Shown here one piece after another: positions 9,576 to 19,496 of a DNA stretch of 64,000 nucleotides. The notes under the pieces were generated by a model that saw only the letters and a list, made by a program, of their open reading frames with translations, did no database searches and was not told where the DNA came from. Each line of letters begins with the position of its first letter. Position 1 is the stretch's first letter. Source of the DNA: Rhodobacteraceae bacterium SB2 (GTDB lineage: Bacteria; Pseudomonadota; Alphaproteobacteria; Rhodobacterales; Rhodobacteraceae); the NCBI GenBank assembly GCA_001642945.1, contig LGRT01000004.1:248001-312000 (forward strand), in the 5' to 3' direction. The position numbers and the translations under genes are program-made.

Positions 9576-9917
9576 TTAAACAGGCATATTCATGATTTCT
9601 TTATACGCGCTGAGGGCTTTGTTTCGGACATTCAACGTTAATTGAAAGCCAAGCGATGAAATTTGCTGCTCAACCATCACTTTTGAAAGGTCTTGCTCGC
9701 GGCCCAATTCGTAATCTTTTACAGATTGAGCGGCTTTGTTTTGCGAATCAGCCACAGAATTCAAAGACTCGCCCAACCGCTCGGCAAAAGACACGCCAGC
9801 CGGTTTAAAGCCCGTGGCCTCAGCCAGTTTAAGCTTCATAGAATCGGTTTTGGTCAATGCGTTGGCTTGTGACGATTGGATCGACTGCAAGCTGCTGACA
9901 CCTGAAATAGCGGACAT
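9576..9917 (-). CDS. fliE: Flagellar hook-basal body protein FliE
   Basis: FliE is the rod adaptor joining the MS ring to the proximal rod. The 113-residue product has the conserved FliE C-terminus (MVEQQISSLGFQLTLNVRNK), a helical middle, and FAERLGESLNSV around residues 45-56. GAGGAGAGATAGGTC before the ATG is a strong ribosome binding site. The start follows the fleT-like stop by 13 bases, so transcription probably comes from the sigma-54 promoter upstream of fleT. Confidence 0.95.
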   Translation of the reverse strand: MSAISGVSSLQSIQSSQANALTKTDSMKLKLAEATGFKPAGVSFAERLGESLNSVADSQNKAAQSVKDYELGREQDLSKVMVEQQISSLGFQLTLNVRNKALSAYKEIMNMPV

Positions 9918-9930
9918 GACCTATCTCTCC

Positions 9931-11085
9931 TCAAACATGCGATACGAGAGGTTCATCAAGATGATATTCCGGGCTAGGCGTATCGATCATAATATCCTCA
10001 AATTCGATAATATTGCTATTGCGCAGCACGGTTGCGCGTTGAATGACATTTTCCAGCTCGCGCACATTCCCAGGCCATGAATACTCCAGCAAACGCTGCA
10101 AGGCCGGGCCAGAAATCGTTGGAAAATTCTCTAAATCGCTTTGATGGCGCACCAGCAATTCGGCAGCAATTGGAATGATATCTTGCAAGCGTTCGTTCAG
10201 CGCCTTGGTGGCCAAAGGAAACACGTTCAAGCGAAAATAAAGATCTTCGCGGAACCGCCCGCGCCGGATTTCCATCGGTATATTTCGGTTGGACGTCGCC
10301 AGCGTGCGCACATCCACAGGGATTGGCGCCGAAGCCCCCAAAGGAACGACAGATCTTTCCTGTAACACCCGGAGCAATTTGGCTTGCAGCGGCATCGACA
10401 TCTCCGAAACTTCATCTAACAGCAATGTGCCGCCATCCGCTGCTTGAAAAATACCATCGCTGGATGTTGAAGCCCCGGTAAAGGCGCCTTTTTTATGGCC
10501 GAATAAAAGCGCTTCCAGCATATTTTCTGGGATTGCCGCGCAATTGATGGCGACAAAGGGCTTTTCAGCCCGCGAAGACTTTTTATGAATATACTGCGCC
10601 AAAACCTCTTTGCCACTGCCCGTTGGGCCATTCACGAACACATTCACCTGTGCCCTGGCAACGCGATCACCCAATTTAAGCAGATCAACCGAAACCGGAT
10701 CTGCAGCAATCGTGCTATCCCCATCGGTGATGAAACTCGCAACAAGCGCGAAGATAAAGGATTGTGCCATATCATCTGAGACGATTGGCATCGAGACGCG
10801 CAGCAAAGCGCCATTCATCGAGCGTTCGACGCGAAAAGCCTCAGCTGCTTCATCCACGATCACAATCGATTTCGCGCCGCGTTTTTTCACCATCTCTACA
10901 ACCGCTTTCAGACCGCCTAGTTTTTGCTCGAATGCGGCGCTCAAAATGGCTTTTACTTTTTGTCCTTGGGCATCCCATGTCTCTTTCACTTCAGAATGCT
11001 CAACAATGCTGCATTGATAATTCTGAAGAATCTGCGACAATTTTCCAGCAAATTTAAAATCAGAAACGTGTAGTGAATACAGCAT
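9931..11085 (-). CDS. fleT: Sigma-54 activator without a DNA-binding domain, FleT-like flagellar regulator
   Basis: This is an enhancer-binding-type AAA+ activator of sigma-54 RNA polymerase. It has a 120-130-residue N-terminal domain that is not a recognisable phospho-receiver, then an AAA+ domain with Walker A GPTGSGKE (153-160), GAFTGA (200-205, contacts sigma-54) and Walker B LLLDEVSEM (221-229). After the WPGNVREL signature the protein ends within about 50 residues with no Fis-type helix-turn-helix. This layout, placed directly before fliE, matches FleT of the R. sphaeroides Fla1 system, which as I recall works in a hetero-oligomer with FleQ. It has its own sigma-54 promoter and an AAGGAG site before the ATG. 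Confidence 0.82.
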   Translation of the reverse strand: MLYSLHVSDFKFAGKLSQILQNYQCSIVEHSEVKETWDAQGQKVKAILSAAFEQKLGGLKAVVEMVKKRGAKSIVIVDEAAEAFRVERSMNGALLRVSMPIVSDDMAQSFIFALVASFITDGDSTIAADPVSVDLLKLGDRVARAQVNVFVNGPTGSGKEVLAQYIHKKSSRAEKPFVAINCAAIPENMLEALLFGHKKGAFTGASTSSDGIFQAADGGTLLLDEVSEMSMPLQAKLLRVLQERSVVPLGASAPIPVDVRTLATSNRNIPMEIRRGRFREDLYFRLNVFPLATKALNERLQDIIPIAAELLVRHQSDLENFPTISGPALQRLLEYSWPGNVRELENVIQRATVLRNSNIIEFEDIMIDTPSPEYHLDEPLVSHV

Positions 11086-11109
11086 TTTTTTCTCCTTCAG
11101 GATATAACA

Positions 11110-11125
11110 GGCAATTAGCGTGCCA
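11110..11125 (-). promoter_or_regulatory. Sigma-54 promoter of the fleT-fliEFGHIJ operon
   Basis: On the minus strand TGGCACGCTAATTGCC matches the -24/-12 consensus TGGCACG-N4-TTGC at every key position. Transcription would begin near 11098, leaving a leader of about a dozen bases that holds AAGGAG and the fleT ATG at 11085. Control by sigma-54 means an activator must open the promoter; the divergent FleQ-like gene is the obvious candidate. Confidence 0.9.
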
Positions 11126-11312
11126 AAAAATACCTGTGATCAAAGAAGCGTATTTTTAAGGTAAATTTAATATGCCGACGCGGTGGAAATGATGCTTAAA
11201 AGCTCAAAGTTTTCTAAGAAGCGCGCGAATTAACGTATTGTTCTGGCCAACATATCAAAATGATGCGAAAACCGTATTATACGCAACGCATGCCCAAGGA
11301 TCGACAGACTTC

Positions 11313-12416
11313 ATGGCCGGATCAAAATTCCTTGAGAATTTAATCGCAGGATCTTCCGAAAAAATTCAGGATGTGCGCAAACATATTGAGCTTGCCGCCC
11401 CGTTTCCAGTCAGCGTTATGGCCGTGGGTCCAACTGGGTCCGGCAAAGAGCTTATCGCAAAAGGCATTCACAAACTGTCCGGGCGCAGCGGAAAATTCAT
11501 TGCCGTCAACTCTGCTGCAATCCCCGCCGAGCTTCTGGAAGCGGAATTATTTGGATATGAAAAGGGCGCTTTCACCGGGGCAGATAAGGGGCGCAAAGGC
11601 AAAGTAGAAGACGCAGGAAGCGGCACGCTGTTCCTTGATGAAATCGGGGATATGCCACTGTCACTTCAAGCGAAACTGCTGCGGGTTCTAGAAACCAAAA
11701 CCGTTCAGAAAATTGGCTCAGAAAAATCTATTCCCGTAGATTTCAGATTGGTTTGTGCAACCCATACGGATATCGGTGAAATGGCCCGACGCGGAGAATT
11801 TCGTGCTGATCTTCTGTACAGAATTGCAGTTTACACGATTGCGAACCCTCCCCTTGCAGAGCGCGTTGAAGATATCGAAGAGCTCATCACCGTGCTCTCA
11901 ATGCGCTTAAAGAAAACCGAAAAGAAAATACTACCCGTCAGCTTTGAGCCCGATGCAATTGCGTTTTTACAGCAATATGATTGGCCAGGGAATATTCGTG
12001 AACTCGCTAATTTTTTGCAAAAATGTTCGGTTCTTTACAGCGGTGAACGGCTCGGAATTCAAAAAATTGAATCGCTCATGCCAAATTTCCATGACGGTGT
12101 TTCGACGGTTAAAGATCAGGCAACCTTTTGGGATGGTGCGCTACAAGATCAATCACCAAGCACTCCGTTTCTTGATACAAAGCAGACATTGCTTGAACAA
12201 TCTCGGTTTTTTGCGGCAGATCAACCTTTGAACCTGCATGAATTTCTTGCCGATGTTGAAGAGAATTTGATCGTCGCCGCCTTGAATGAAACCGAAGGAA
12301 ATGTTGAAAAAGCCGCAGGCAAATTGGGCATCGAACCCGATATACTGATGCAAAAAATTAAACAATTCTCTTTGGCCGAAAAAAAGCTACTAGCACCATC
12401 AGATCGACTTCTTTAA
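11313..12416 (+). CDS. fleQ: Sigma-54-dependent activator with Fis-type HTH, FleQ-like flagellar master regulator
   Basis: The AAA+ activator has Walker A GPTGSGKE (39-46), an intact GAFTGA (85-90), Walker B FLDEIGDM (107-114), a WPGNIREL signature, a variable linker, and a C-terminal Fis-like helix-turn-helix (about 322-351, including EGNVEKAAGKLGI). There is no receiver or other N-terminal sensing domain, so activity is probably set by partners or expression. I chose the ATG at 11313 (AAGGA 12 bases upstream); a TTG at 11238 would add 25 residues with no better ribosome site. It is divergent from fleT and is the likely DNA-binding half of a FleQ/FleT pair acting on the promoters at 11110 and 3877. 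Confidence 0.82.
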   Translation: MAGSKFLENLIAGSSEKIQDVRKHIELAAPFPVSVMAVGPTGSGKELIAKGIHKLSGRSGKFIAVNSAAIPAELLEAELFGYEKGAFTGADKGRKGKVEDAGSGTLFLDEIGDMPLSLQAKLLRVLETKTVQKIGSEKSIPVDFRLVCATHTDIGEMARRGEFRADLLYRIAVYTIANPPLAERVEDIEELITVLSMRLKKTEKKILPVSFEPDAIAFLQQYDWPGNIRELANFLQKCSVLYSGERLGIQKIESLMPNFHDGVSTVKDQATFWDGALQDQSPSTPFLDTKQTLLEQSRFFAADQPLNLHEFLADVEENLIVAALNETEGNVEKAAGKLGIEPDILMQKIKQFSLAEKKLLAPSDRLL

Positions 12417-12516
12417 ACTCCAAAATCACACGATAAAATGGTGCCACGTCAATGGGCCTTGCCCTTTCAAGAAACTCTGCCAAGCCTCTGATATTCTCGG
12501 CTTCTAAGGATAAAAT

Positions 12517-13239
12517 ATGCAAAACCCAACAGCCGCGATTCTTGTCATCGGAGATGAAATTCTTTCCGGAAGAACCCAAGATACGAATACGCAGTATTTG
12601 GCCGCCGCGCTCACAGATGCCGGTGTTGATCTAAAAGAAGCGCGCGTGGTCAGCGATGATGCTGATGCCATCAAACAGGCCGCAAGCAGCCTTTCAGCAA
12701 CCTATGACATGGTATTTACGTCAGGGGGTATCGGGCCAACACATGACGATATTACCGCCGATTGCATCGCTGCGGCCTTCAACGCACCCATCGATATTCG
12801 CGCAGATGCGCGTGCCCTGCTAGAGACCCATTATAAACGTCAAGGCAGCGAACTCAACGCTGCCCGGCTGAGAATGGCGCGGATACCAGAAGGGGCAAGC
12901 CTGATTGAAAATCCGGTTTCAACCGCGCCCGGCTTCACGCTTGGCAATGTGCACGTAATGGCCGGAGTGCCATCTGTTTTTAAAGCCATGGTCGCCAGCG
13001 TTCTACCACAGATCACAGGGGGTGCACCGCTGCAAAGTAAAACCCTGCGAATTGAGCGCGGCGAGGGTGATATTGCGGCGCCGCTGGGCGCGCTTGCAAC
13101 GCGCTTTCCCGATCTATCCTTTGGATCCTATCCTTTTCAAAAAAATGGTCTTTACGGCTCTAATATCGTGATAAGAGGCAGTGACCCTGAGCGGTTAGAA
13201 AACGCTTTCAAAGTTTTATCTGCTGATTTAGGCGCGTGA
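12517..13239 (+). CDS. CinA/MoaB-type molybdopterin-binding domain protein
   Basis: A 240-residue single-domain protein of the competence/damage-inducible CinA N-terminal family (MoaB/MogA fold). It starts with AAILVIGDEILSGRTQDTN, the family signature, and has TSGGIGPTHDDIT at about residues 68-80. The C-terminal nicotinamide-nucleotide amidase half of full CinA is missing, as in many alphaproteobacterial single-domain versions. Family members have been linked to pyridine-nucleotide repair, but this short form has no proven role. AAGGATAAAAT precedes the ATG. Its stop overlaps the next gene's GTG (GTGA). Confidence 0.85.
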   Translation: MQNPTAAILVIGDEILSGRTQDTNTQYLAAALTDAGVDLKEARVVSDDADAIKQAASSLSATYDMVFTSGGIGPTHDDITADCIAAAFNAPIDIRADARALLETHYKRQGSELNAARLRMARIPEGASLIENPVSTAPGFTLGNVHVMAGVPSVFKAMVASVLPQITGGAPLQSKTLRIERGEGDIAAPLGALATRFPDLSFGSYPFQKNGLYGSNIVIRGSDPERLENAFKVLSADLGA

Positions 13240-13973
13240 TACGCCCATTTCATAACGCCAAGCAGGCGCTGGAACGAACCTGGCCATGCAAACGACAATT
13301 CGAGCTTGGCCCGTGGCGTATATTCCAATCGGATGGCGGCGGAAAACGCGTGTGCGCCGCGCGTTTGGCCTTCGATCAGATTTCTACCACCGCGCCAGAA
13401 ATTGATGGGGCTGAGCAGGCACTGCGCGATTTGAATCAACCGCTTTTGTTTCATATTGATGAGGGGCAAAGCGAGCTGGATAAAGCGCTTGCACAGCGAG
13501 GCTATCACCTTGTTGATCCCACCGATCTATTGGCCCAACCGGTGGCCGATTTATGCGACCAACCGCTTCCCAAAACTACCTTATTCGAGATTTGGCCTCC
13601 TTTGATAATCCAAAAAGATATTTGGGCGCTCGACGGGGTTGGCCCGCAACGCATGAATGTTATGGACCGTGCAACACAGGCTAAAACCAGCCTTCTGATC
13701 CGTTGGAAGGGGCGCGCGGCGGGCACTGCATTTTTAGCCTGTCATGGAGCTGTGATCATGGTGCATGCTTTAATGATTCTACCCGAGCAGCGCGGACAAG
13801 GCCTAGCGAAATGGGCGATGCGCAAAGCTGCATTATGGGGTCAAAATCAGGGCTGCTCCATTTTAGCCGTGGCCTGCACAAAGGAAAATTCCGTAGCACA
13901 AAACCTTTATTCTTCACTCGGGATGAAACATGTGGGACACTACCACTATCGTTTGAAAGGGGATCTTCAATGA
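13236..13973 (+). CDS. GNAT family N-acetyltransferase
   Basis: A 245-residue protein whose C-terminal half is a GNAT acetyltransferase fold: the acetyl-CoA-binding loop reads LPEQRGQGLAKWAMRKA (about 184-200) and is followed by the typical NSVAQNLYSSLGM segment. The first half looks like a degenerate second GNAT lobe with no clear motif. The substrate is unknown. It starts with GTG overlapping the upstream stop and its own stop overlaps the next ATG, so three genes are translationally coupled. Confidence 0.85.
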   Translation: MIRPFHNAKQALERTWPCKRQFELGPWRIFQSDGGGKRVCAARLAFDQISTTAPEIDGAEQALRDLNQPLLFHIDEGQSELDKALAQRGYHLVDPTDLLAQPVADLCDQPLPKTTLFEIWPPLIIQKDIWALDGVGPQRMNVMDRATQAKTSLLIRWKGRAAGTAFLACHGAVIMVHALMILPEQRGQGLAKWAMRKAALWGQNQGCSILAVACTKENSVAQNLYSSLGMKHVGHYHYRLKGDLQ

Positions 13974-14542
13974 CGTCAAAGCCGCAGGTCACAGCGCTGA
14001 ACCTTCCACCTATGGACCCTTTGCCAGAGGCTACGCAAAAATATTTTGATGTGTGCGAAGAAAAACTGGGCATAGTGCCAAATGTCTTGCAAGCCCATGC
14101 GTTTGACGTTGAAAAATTAGACGCATTCAGCGGCCTTTATAACAGTTTGATGCTTGCCCCCAGCGGTTTAAGCAAATTAGAGCGCGAATTGATCGCTGTC
14201 GTCGTTTCTTCGGTGAACCGATGTTTTTATTGCCTAACCGCCCATGGTGCGGCAATCCGCGCTTTGTCCAAAGATCCGATCCTGGGGGAGATGATTGTTA
14301 TGAATTACCGCAGCGCACCGCTTGATCCACGGCAGCGGGCAATGCTCGACTTTGCCGAGAAAATTACAAAGAACAGCTCTGAGATTGAAGAGGTTGATCG
14401 CCAAACCCTACGTGATGTTGGCTTTAGTGATCGCGATATCTGGGATATTGCCAATGTCGCCGGCTTTTTCAACATGACCAATCGGGTAGCCAGCGCTGTC
14501 GATATGCGGCCAAATGATGACTATCACGCCCAAAGCCGTTAG
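13970..14542 (+). CDS. Peroxidase-related AhpD/carboxymuconolactone decarboxylase-like protein
   Basis: A 190-residue AhpD-fold protein with the CxxC...H signature RCFYCLTAHG (Cys85, Cys88, His92), which in AhpD relatives acts in disulfide/peroxide redox chemistry. Length and the leading Pro-rich segment fit the peroxidase-related subfamily. I set the start at 13970 because ATGA overlaps the upstream GNAT stop; a longer in-frame stretch upstream only reads antigenic noise inside that gene. Its stop lies 29 bases inside the next gene. Confidence 0.88.
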   Translation: MTSKPQVTALNLPPMDPLPEATQKYFDVCEEKLGIVPNVLQAHAFDVEKLDAFSGLYNSLMLAPSGLSKLERELIAVVVSSVNRCFYCLTAHGAAIRALSKDPILGEMIVMNYRSAPLDPRQRAMLDFAEKITKNSSEIEEVDRQTLRDVGFSDRDIWDIANVAGFFNMTNRVASAVDMRPNDDYHAQSR

Positions 14543-15452
14543 CCGCGTCCTACTCGCCCTTTGGGTTGAGGTTTACCTGATTGTACCAGCAATGGCGCAA
14601 GCGCCATTGGTTTTGCCAGACCCAATCATTGAACAGTTTTCAGAAACGCACGCTTTTGGCCAATATGATATGCCGCTTGAGATTTGGAAAAATGCTGCAC
14701 TTAAAACCCGCACAGTGACAGGCGAATTGCATAAATCGGCGTGGAAACTGCCGCAAAGCCTGTTGGAAATCAACCAATTTGCCGCGCCTATTTTAAGCCA
14801 GTTACAAAATATGGGGTTTAACGCGCTGCTCGATTGCCAATCTGCTAAGTGTGGGGGATTTGACTTCCGATTTGCAACAGAGGTGATCGATCCGCCATTT
14901 ATGTATGTCGATACAACCCGTTACCGGTTTATCGCGATGCAAAAAGATAAACATATCAAAACATTGCTTTTCAGCAAATCGGGAAATGAACTGTTTTTGC
15001 AAATCATTGAAGCTGGCGGACGCACGTTAATAGAAACGACAAACTTGCCCAGCGCCCAAACAAACGCTGCGCCACCGACTAAAGATGTCCACACCGCGCT
15101 GCGCAATAACGGCTTTGCAATTTTAAGCGAGCTGGCGTTTGATTCAGGTTCCGAATCCTTGGGGCGTGGGCCCTTTGAAAGCTTAACCAGCCTCGCTGAA
15201 TTTCTGCAAACTGAAAAAGAAGCAAATATAATCTTGGTTGGCCACACGGATAACAAGGGCTCATTCGAGGTGAATTTGGCGCTCTCCAAACGGCGGGCGC
15301 AGGCCGTTGCAAGCTATCTGGCAGATGAATTTGGCATTGATCCGGCACGGATTATGGCGCAGGGGGTTGCTTATTTATCCCCCGTTGCAAACAATGACAG
15401 CGAAGCCGGACGGCGCCAAAACAAACGCGTTGAAGTCTTGCTACAACGCTAA
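14514..15452 (+). CDS. OmpA family peptidoglycan-associated outer-membrane protein
   Basis: A 312-residue exported protein. It has an N-terminal signal peptide (hydrophobic VLLALWVEVYLIVPAMAQA, cleavage near residue 29) and a C-terminal OmpA-like peptidoglycan-binding domain (about 205-310) with VGHTDNKGSFEVNLALSKRR and the terminal RQNKRVEV. The middle part (30-200) matches no domain I recognise. ATG is present at both 14514 and 14517; either could start. The overlap with the preceding gene suggests coupling, with a role in envelope integrity. Confidence 0.88.
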   Translation: MMTITPKAVSRVLLALWVEVYLIVPAMAQAPLVLPDPIIEQFSETHAFGQYDMPLEIWKNAALKTRTVTGELHKSAWKLPQSLLEINQFAAPILSQLQNMGFNALLDCQSAKCGGFDFRFATEVIDPPFMYVDTTRYRFIAMQKDKHIKTLLFSKSGNELFLQIIEAGGRTLIETTNLPSAQTNAAPPTKDVHTALRNNGFAILSELAFDSGSESLGRGPFESLTSLAEFLQTEKEANIILVGHTDNKGSFEVNLALSKRRAQAVASYLADEFGIDPARIMAQGVAYLSPVANNDSEAGRRQNKRVEVLLQR

Positions 15453-15498
15453 ATCACATTATAGACGCGCACGCAAAAGCGATATGCACGCCCCTCCC

Positions 15499-17556
<2,058 letters not shown>

Positions 17557-17608
17557 TCATCGTGCCAAAACATGGTTTGATTGTCACGCAATACGCAACG
17601 TAAAAACT

Positions 17609-17986
17609 TTAAAAGCCACTTTTACGCGATACGCGAAAAAGCCGCTTCAGAAGATCTATTTCAGCGCGCAATTCCGCCATCTCAGCGCGAAGATCTTCAC
17701 CGTTCAAATCACCGCCCGACAGCACGATCCGCGACAACACTTTGGAGCTGCCCTGCTCAACAATCAAAGGCATATAGGTACCAGATCCAATAGCTTCGGG
17801 CGAAATTGGCACGGATAATTCATAACAATTTTCCATATTCAGAGGGTCAACCCGCACGCCACGGATCGGGCGTCCTTGCAAAAGCACGTCAATCTTGGGC
17901 GTGGGCGCTTTCAAATCGGAAGGTTGGTTTAGCAAAGCCCGCCAAATGCCTTCAGCGAAGCGCGTTGGCTCAATGCGAAGCGACAT
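17609..17986 (-). CDS. Conserved hypothetical protein with C-terminal coiled coil
   Basis: A 125-residue protein I do not recognise by function. It has a compact N-terminal part (MSLRIEPTRFAEGIWRALL) and a C-terminal acidic coiled coil (ELRAEIDLLKRLF) ending in RKSGF. The ATG at 17986 is preceded by AAAGGAG at 5-base spacing, better than an upstream GTG. It overlaps the end of the next gene upstream on the same strand, so the two form a pair. No signal peptide or membrane helix is visible. Confidence 0.7.
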   Translation of the reverse strand: MSLRIEPTRFAEGIWRALLNQPSDLKAPTPKIDVLLQGRPIRGVRVDPLNMENCYELSVPISPEAIGSGTYMPLIVEQGSSKVLSRIVLSGGDLNGEDLRAEMAELRAEIDLLKRLFRVSRKSGF

Positions 17987-18740
17987 CGGCACTCCTTTCT
18001 AAAGAACCCTCTTCGGTAGAGAGATTGAAATCAATGATTTGAATTTGCGTGTAACGCGGAGCCTCAAAGATCAGATCGATCCAAAGCGGCGCGTCGGAAT
18101 CTGCGCTTAATTTAAGCGGCCGCAGCCTGAACTCCCACGAAAACTCACCATCTTCGCGGTGATGGGTATCCGCCTGTAAAGACAGGTCATCCAGCTCGGG
18201 AATATTGAGGCGGAGATGCGTATGCAGTTCGGTTTCAAAATTTATACGCGCTCTACAAATCAACACCCCCGTTTCCATAAGGCGCCGGCGGCTGCCCATC
18301 GGCAGTTGAAACGCAAAAGATAAAAAGCTGCTTTTTATGTCGCAAATATCCAAACACACGCAATAGCCTGCTCCGGTTTGAGCGCTTAAATCCTTTCGCT
18401 GGGAAAGCCAATATTGATCAATTTGCAAATGCTCTGGGCTAAACAATTGGATATTCTTGCCCAAGGCAATGCTTCTGCCGCCCAAATTTGCAGCCCTCAT
18501 ATCCATTTTTGTGCACCAAAAATCGGGACGCCACCCCCAAATATCAGGGCCGCTAACCTTCCCCCTGCGCGCGGTTTGAAGCCGAAGCTCTAAACCTGAG
18601 ACAAACCGCTCAAGCTGATGGCGCAAGATTTTTGACTGCTTATATACCCCCCATATGCGCGGCGTTTTCTGCGCGCGCAGCCATGAATTCGGCCGCGATA
18701 ATACATAGAAAAGGTACCTGCGGATCAGAAACGCCCGCAT
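17970..18740 (-). CDS. Conserved hypothetical protein (possible DUF6478 family)
   Basis: A protein of about 256 residues with a basic N-terminus (RRYLFYVLSRPNSWLRAQK) and a long beta-rich body with features such as GPDIWGWRPDFW. The pattern resembles a Rhodobacteraceae-restricted family I recall as DUF6478, with no known function; this assignment is from memory. It starts at the ATG at 18740; a GTG at 18755 is an alternative. Its 3' end overlaps the downstream 125-residue protein gene, which suggests a co-translated pair. Confidence 0.65.
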   Translation of the reverse strand: MRAFLIRRYLFYVLSRPNSWLRAQKTPRIWGVYKQSKILRHQLERFVSGLELRLQTARRGKVSGPDIWGWRPDFWCTKMDMRAANLGGRSIALGKNIQLFSPEHLQIDQYWLSQRKDLSAQTGAGYCVCLDICDIKSSFLSFAFQLPMGSRRRLMETGVLICRARINFETELHTHLRLNIPELDDLSLQADTHHREDGEFSWEFRLRPLKLSADSDAPLWIDLIFEAPRYTQIQIIDFNLSTEEGSLERSADVASH

Positions 18741-18849
18741 CGGCTTTAAAATCACTGTCAGTCTCTAAATCAATTAACTATCAGGCAATTATAACGATAA
18801 ATCACATTCAAGCAATTTATCTTTGGCAGGCCTGCACCCCTACATGAGC

Positions 18850-19488
18850 TTATCCAACAGGGCGGGCTTTTGGACGCGGTCCGCTAGAGGTATTTGGTGT
18901 CACACTGGGCCGCATTTTTGAGCCGGCAGGGTGCACAGAAACGCCCTGCAAGCTGCGTGACAAAAGCATACGCGCCATATTTTTTGTAAACATGGTATCC
19001 GCTGGCATGTGAAGCGTGGCAATCAGCATGTGGGTATCGCGCAATTCAACGCCTTGCCACAAAGTTTTTTGTAATCCAGAAACAGATTGGGCTGCCTGCG
19101 ATGTGTTTTGAACGAAAATCTGACGCTTATCGGCAAAGATTGTTGACACATGTGCATTCAGGTTTGTCGTCTTGAACTGCTGGGCTACATCGGCAAGGCT
19201 GATTTCCTGATCCGCCACCAATGACAATGTGATCACACCATAGGCCAGCAGACCGTCGCGTTCCGAGCAAGCCTGCAGCGTTACAAATTCTGCTGTCTCT
19301 GTGCTTTGGCCGTGATCTGGATTGACGCAATAGCCCTTTGGCGGCCGAATGATCGCACCTGAGGGAAGATTTTGCTGCGTTATCAACCCTTCATATTGCG
19401 TGTTAAGAAGCGGTGGAAGCCCAGCGCAGCCACATAGCGTTATCATAAAACAGAAAATGGCCCACTGACCAAAACGCCAGGGGGCCAT
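18850..19488 (-). CDS. Putative lipoprotein of unknown function
   Basis: A 212-residue protein with an N-terminal hydrophobic segment ending in ITLCGC followed by AGLPPLL, which resembles a lipoprotein signal with an imperfect lipobox. The mature part has no domain I recognise and ends in a Pro/Arg-rich tail (GPRPKARPVG). I chose the ATG at 19488 with AAGG 5 bases upstream; a GTG at 19500 would overlap the ilvD stop. It lies directly after ilvD and may share its transcript, though no functional link is apparent. Confidence 0.7.
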   Translation of the reverse strand: MAPWRFGQWAIFCFMITLCGCAGLPPLLNTQYEGLITQQNLPSGAIIRPPKGYCVNPDHGQSTETAEFVTLQACSERDGLLAYGVITLSLVADQEISLADVAQQFKTTNLNAHVSTIFADKRQIFVQNTSQAAQSVSGLQKTLWQGVELRDTHMLIATLHMPADTMFTKNMARMLLSRSLQGVSVHPAGSKMRPSVTPNTSSGPRPKARPVG

Positions 19489-19496
19489 ATTCACCT

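Noticed and set aside
11185-11205. GG-N10-GC match upstream of fleQ as a third sigma-54 promoter
   Set aside because: Only the GG and GC spacing fits; the surrounding bases do not match TGGCAC or TTGC, so chance is likely.
13703-13969. Upstream extension of the AhpD-like gene
   Set aside because: The stretch overlaps the GNAT gene in another frame and reads as noise; the ATGA overlap at 13970 marks the true start.
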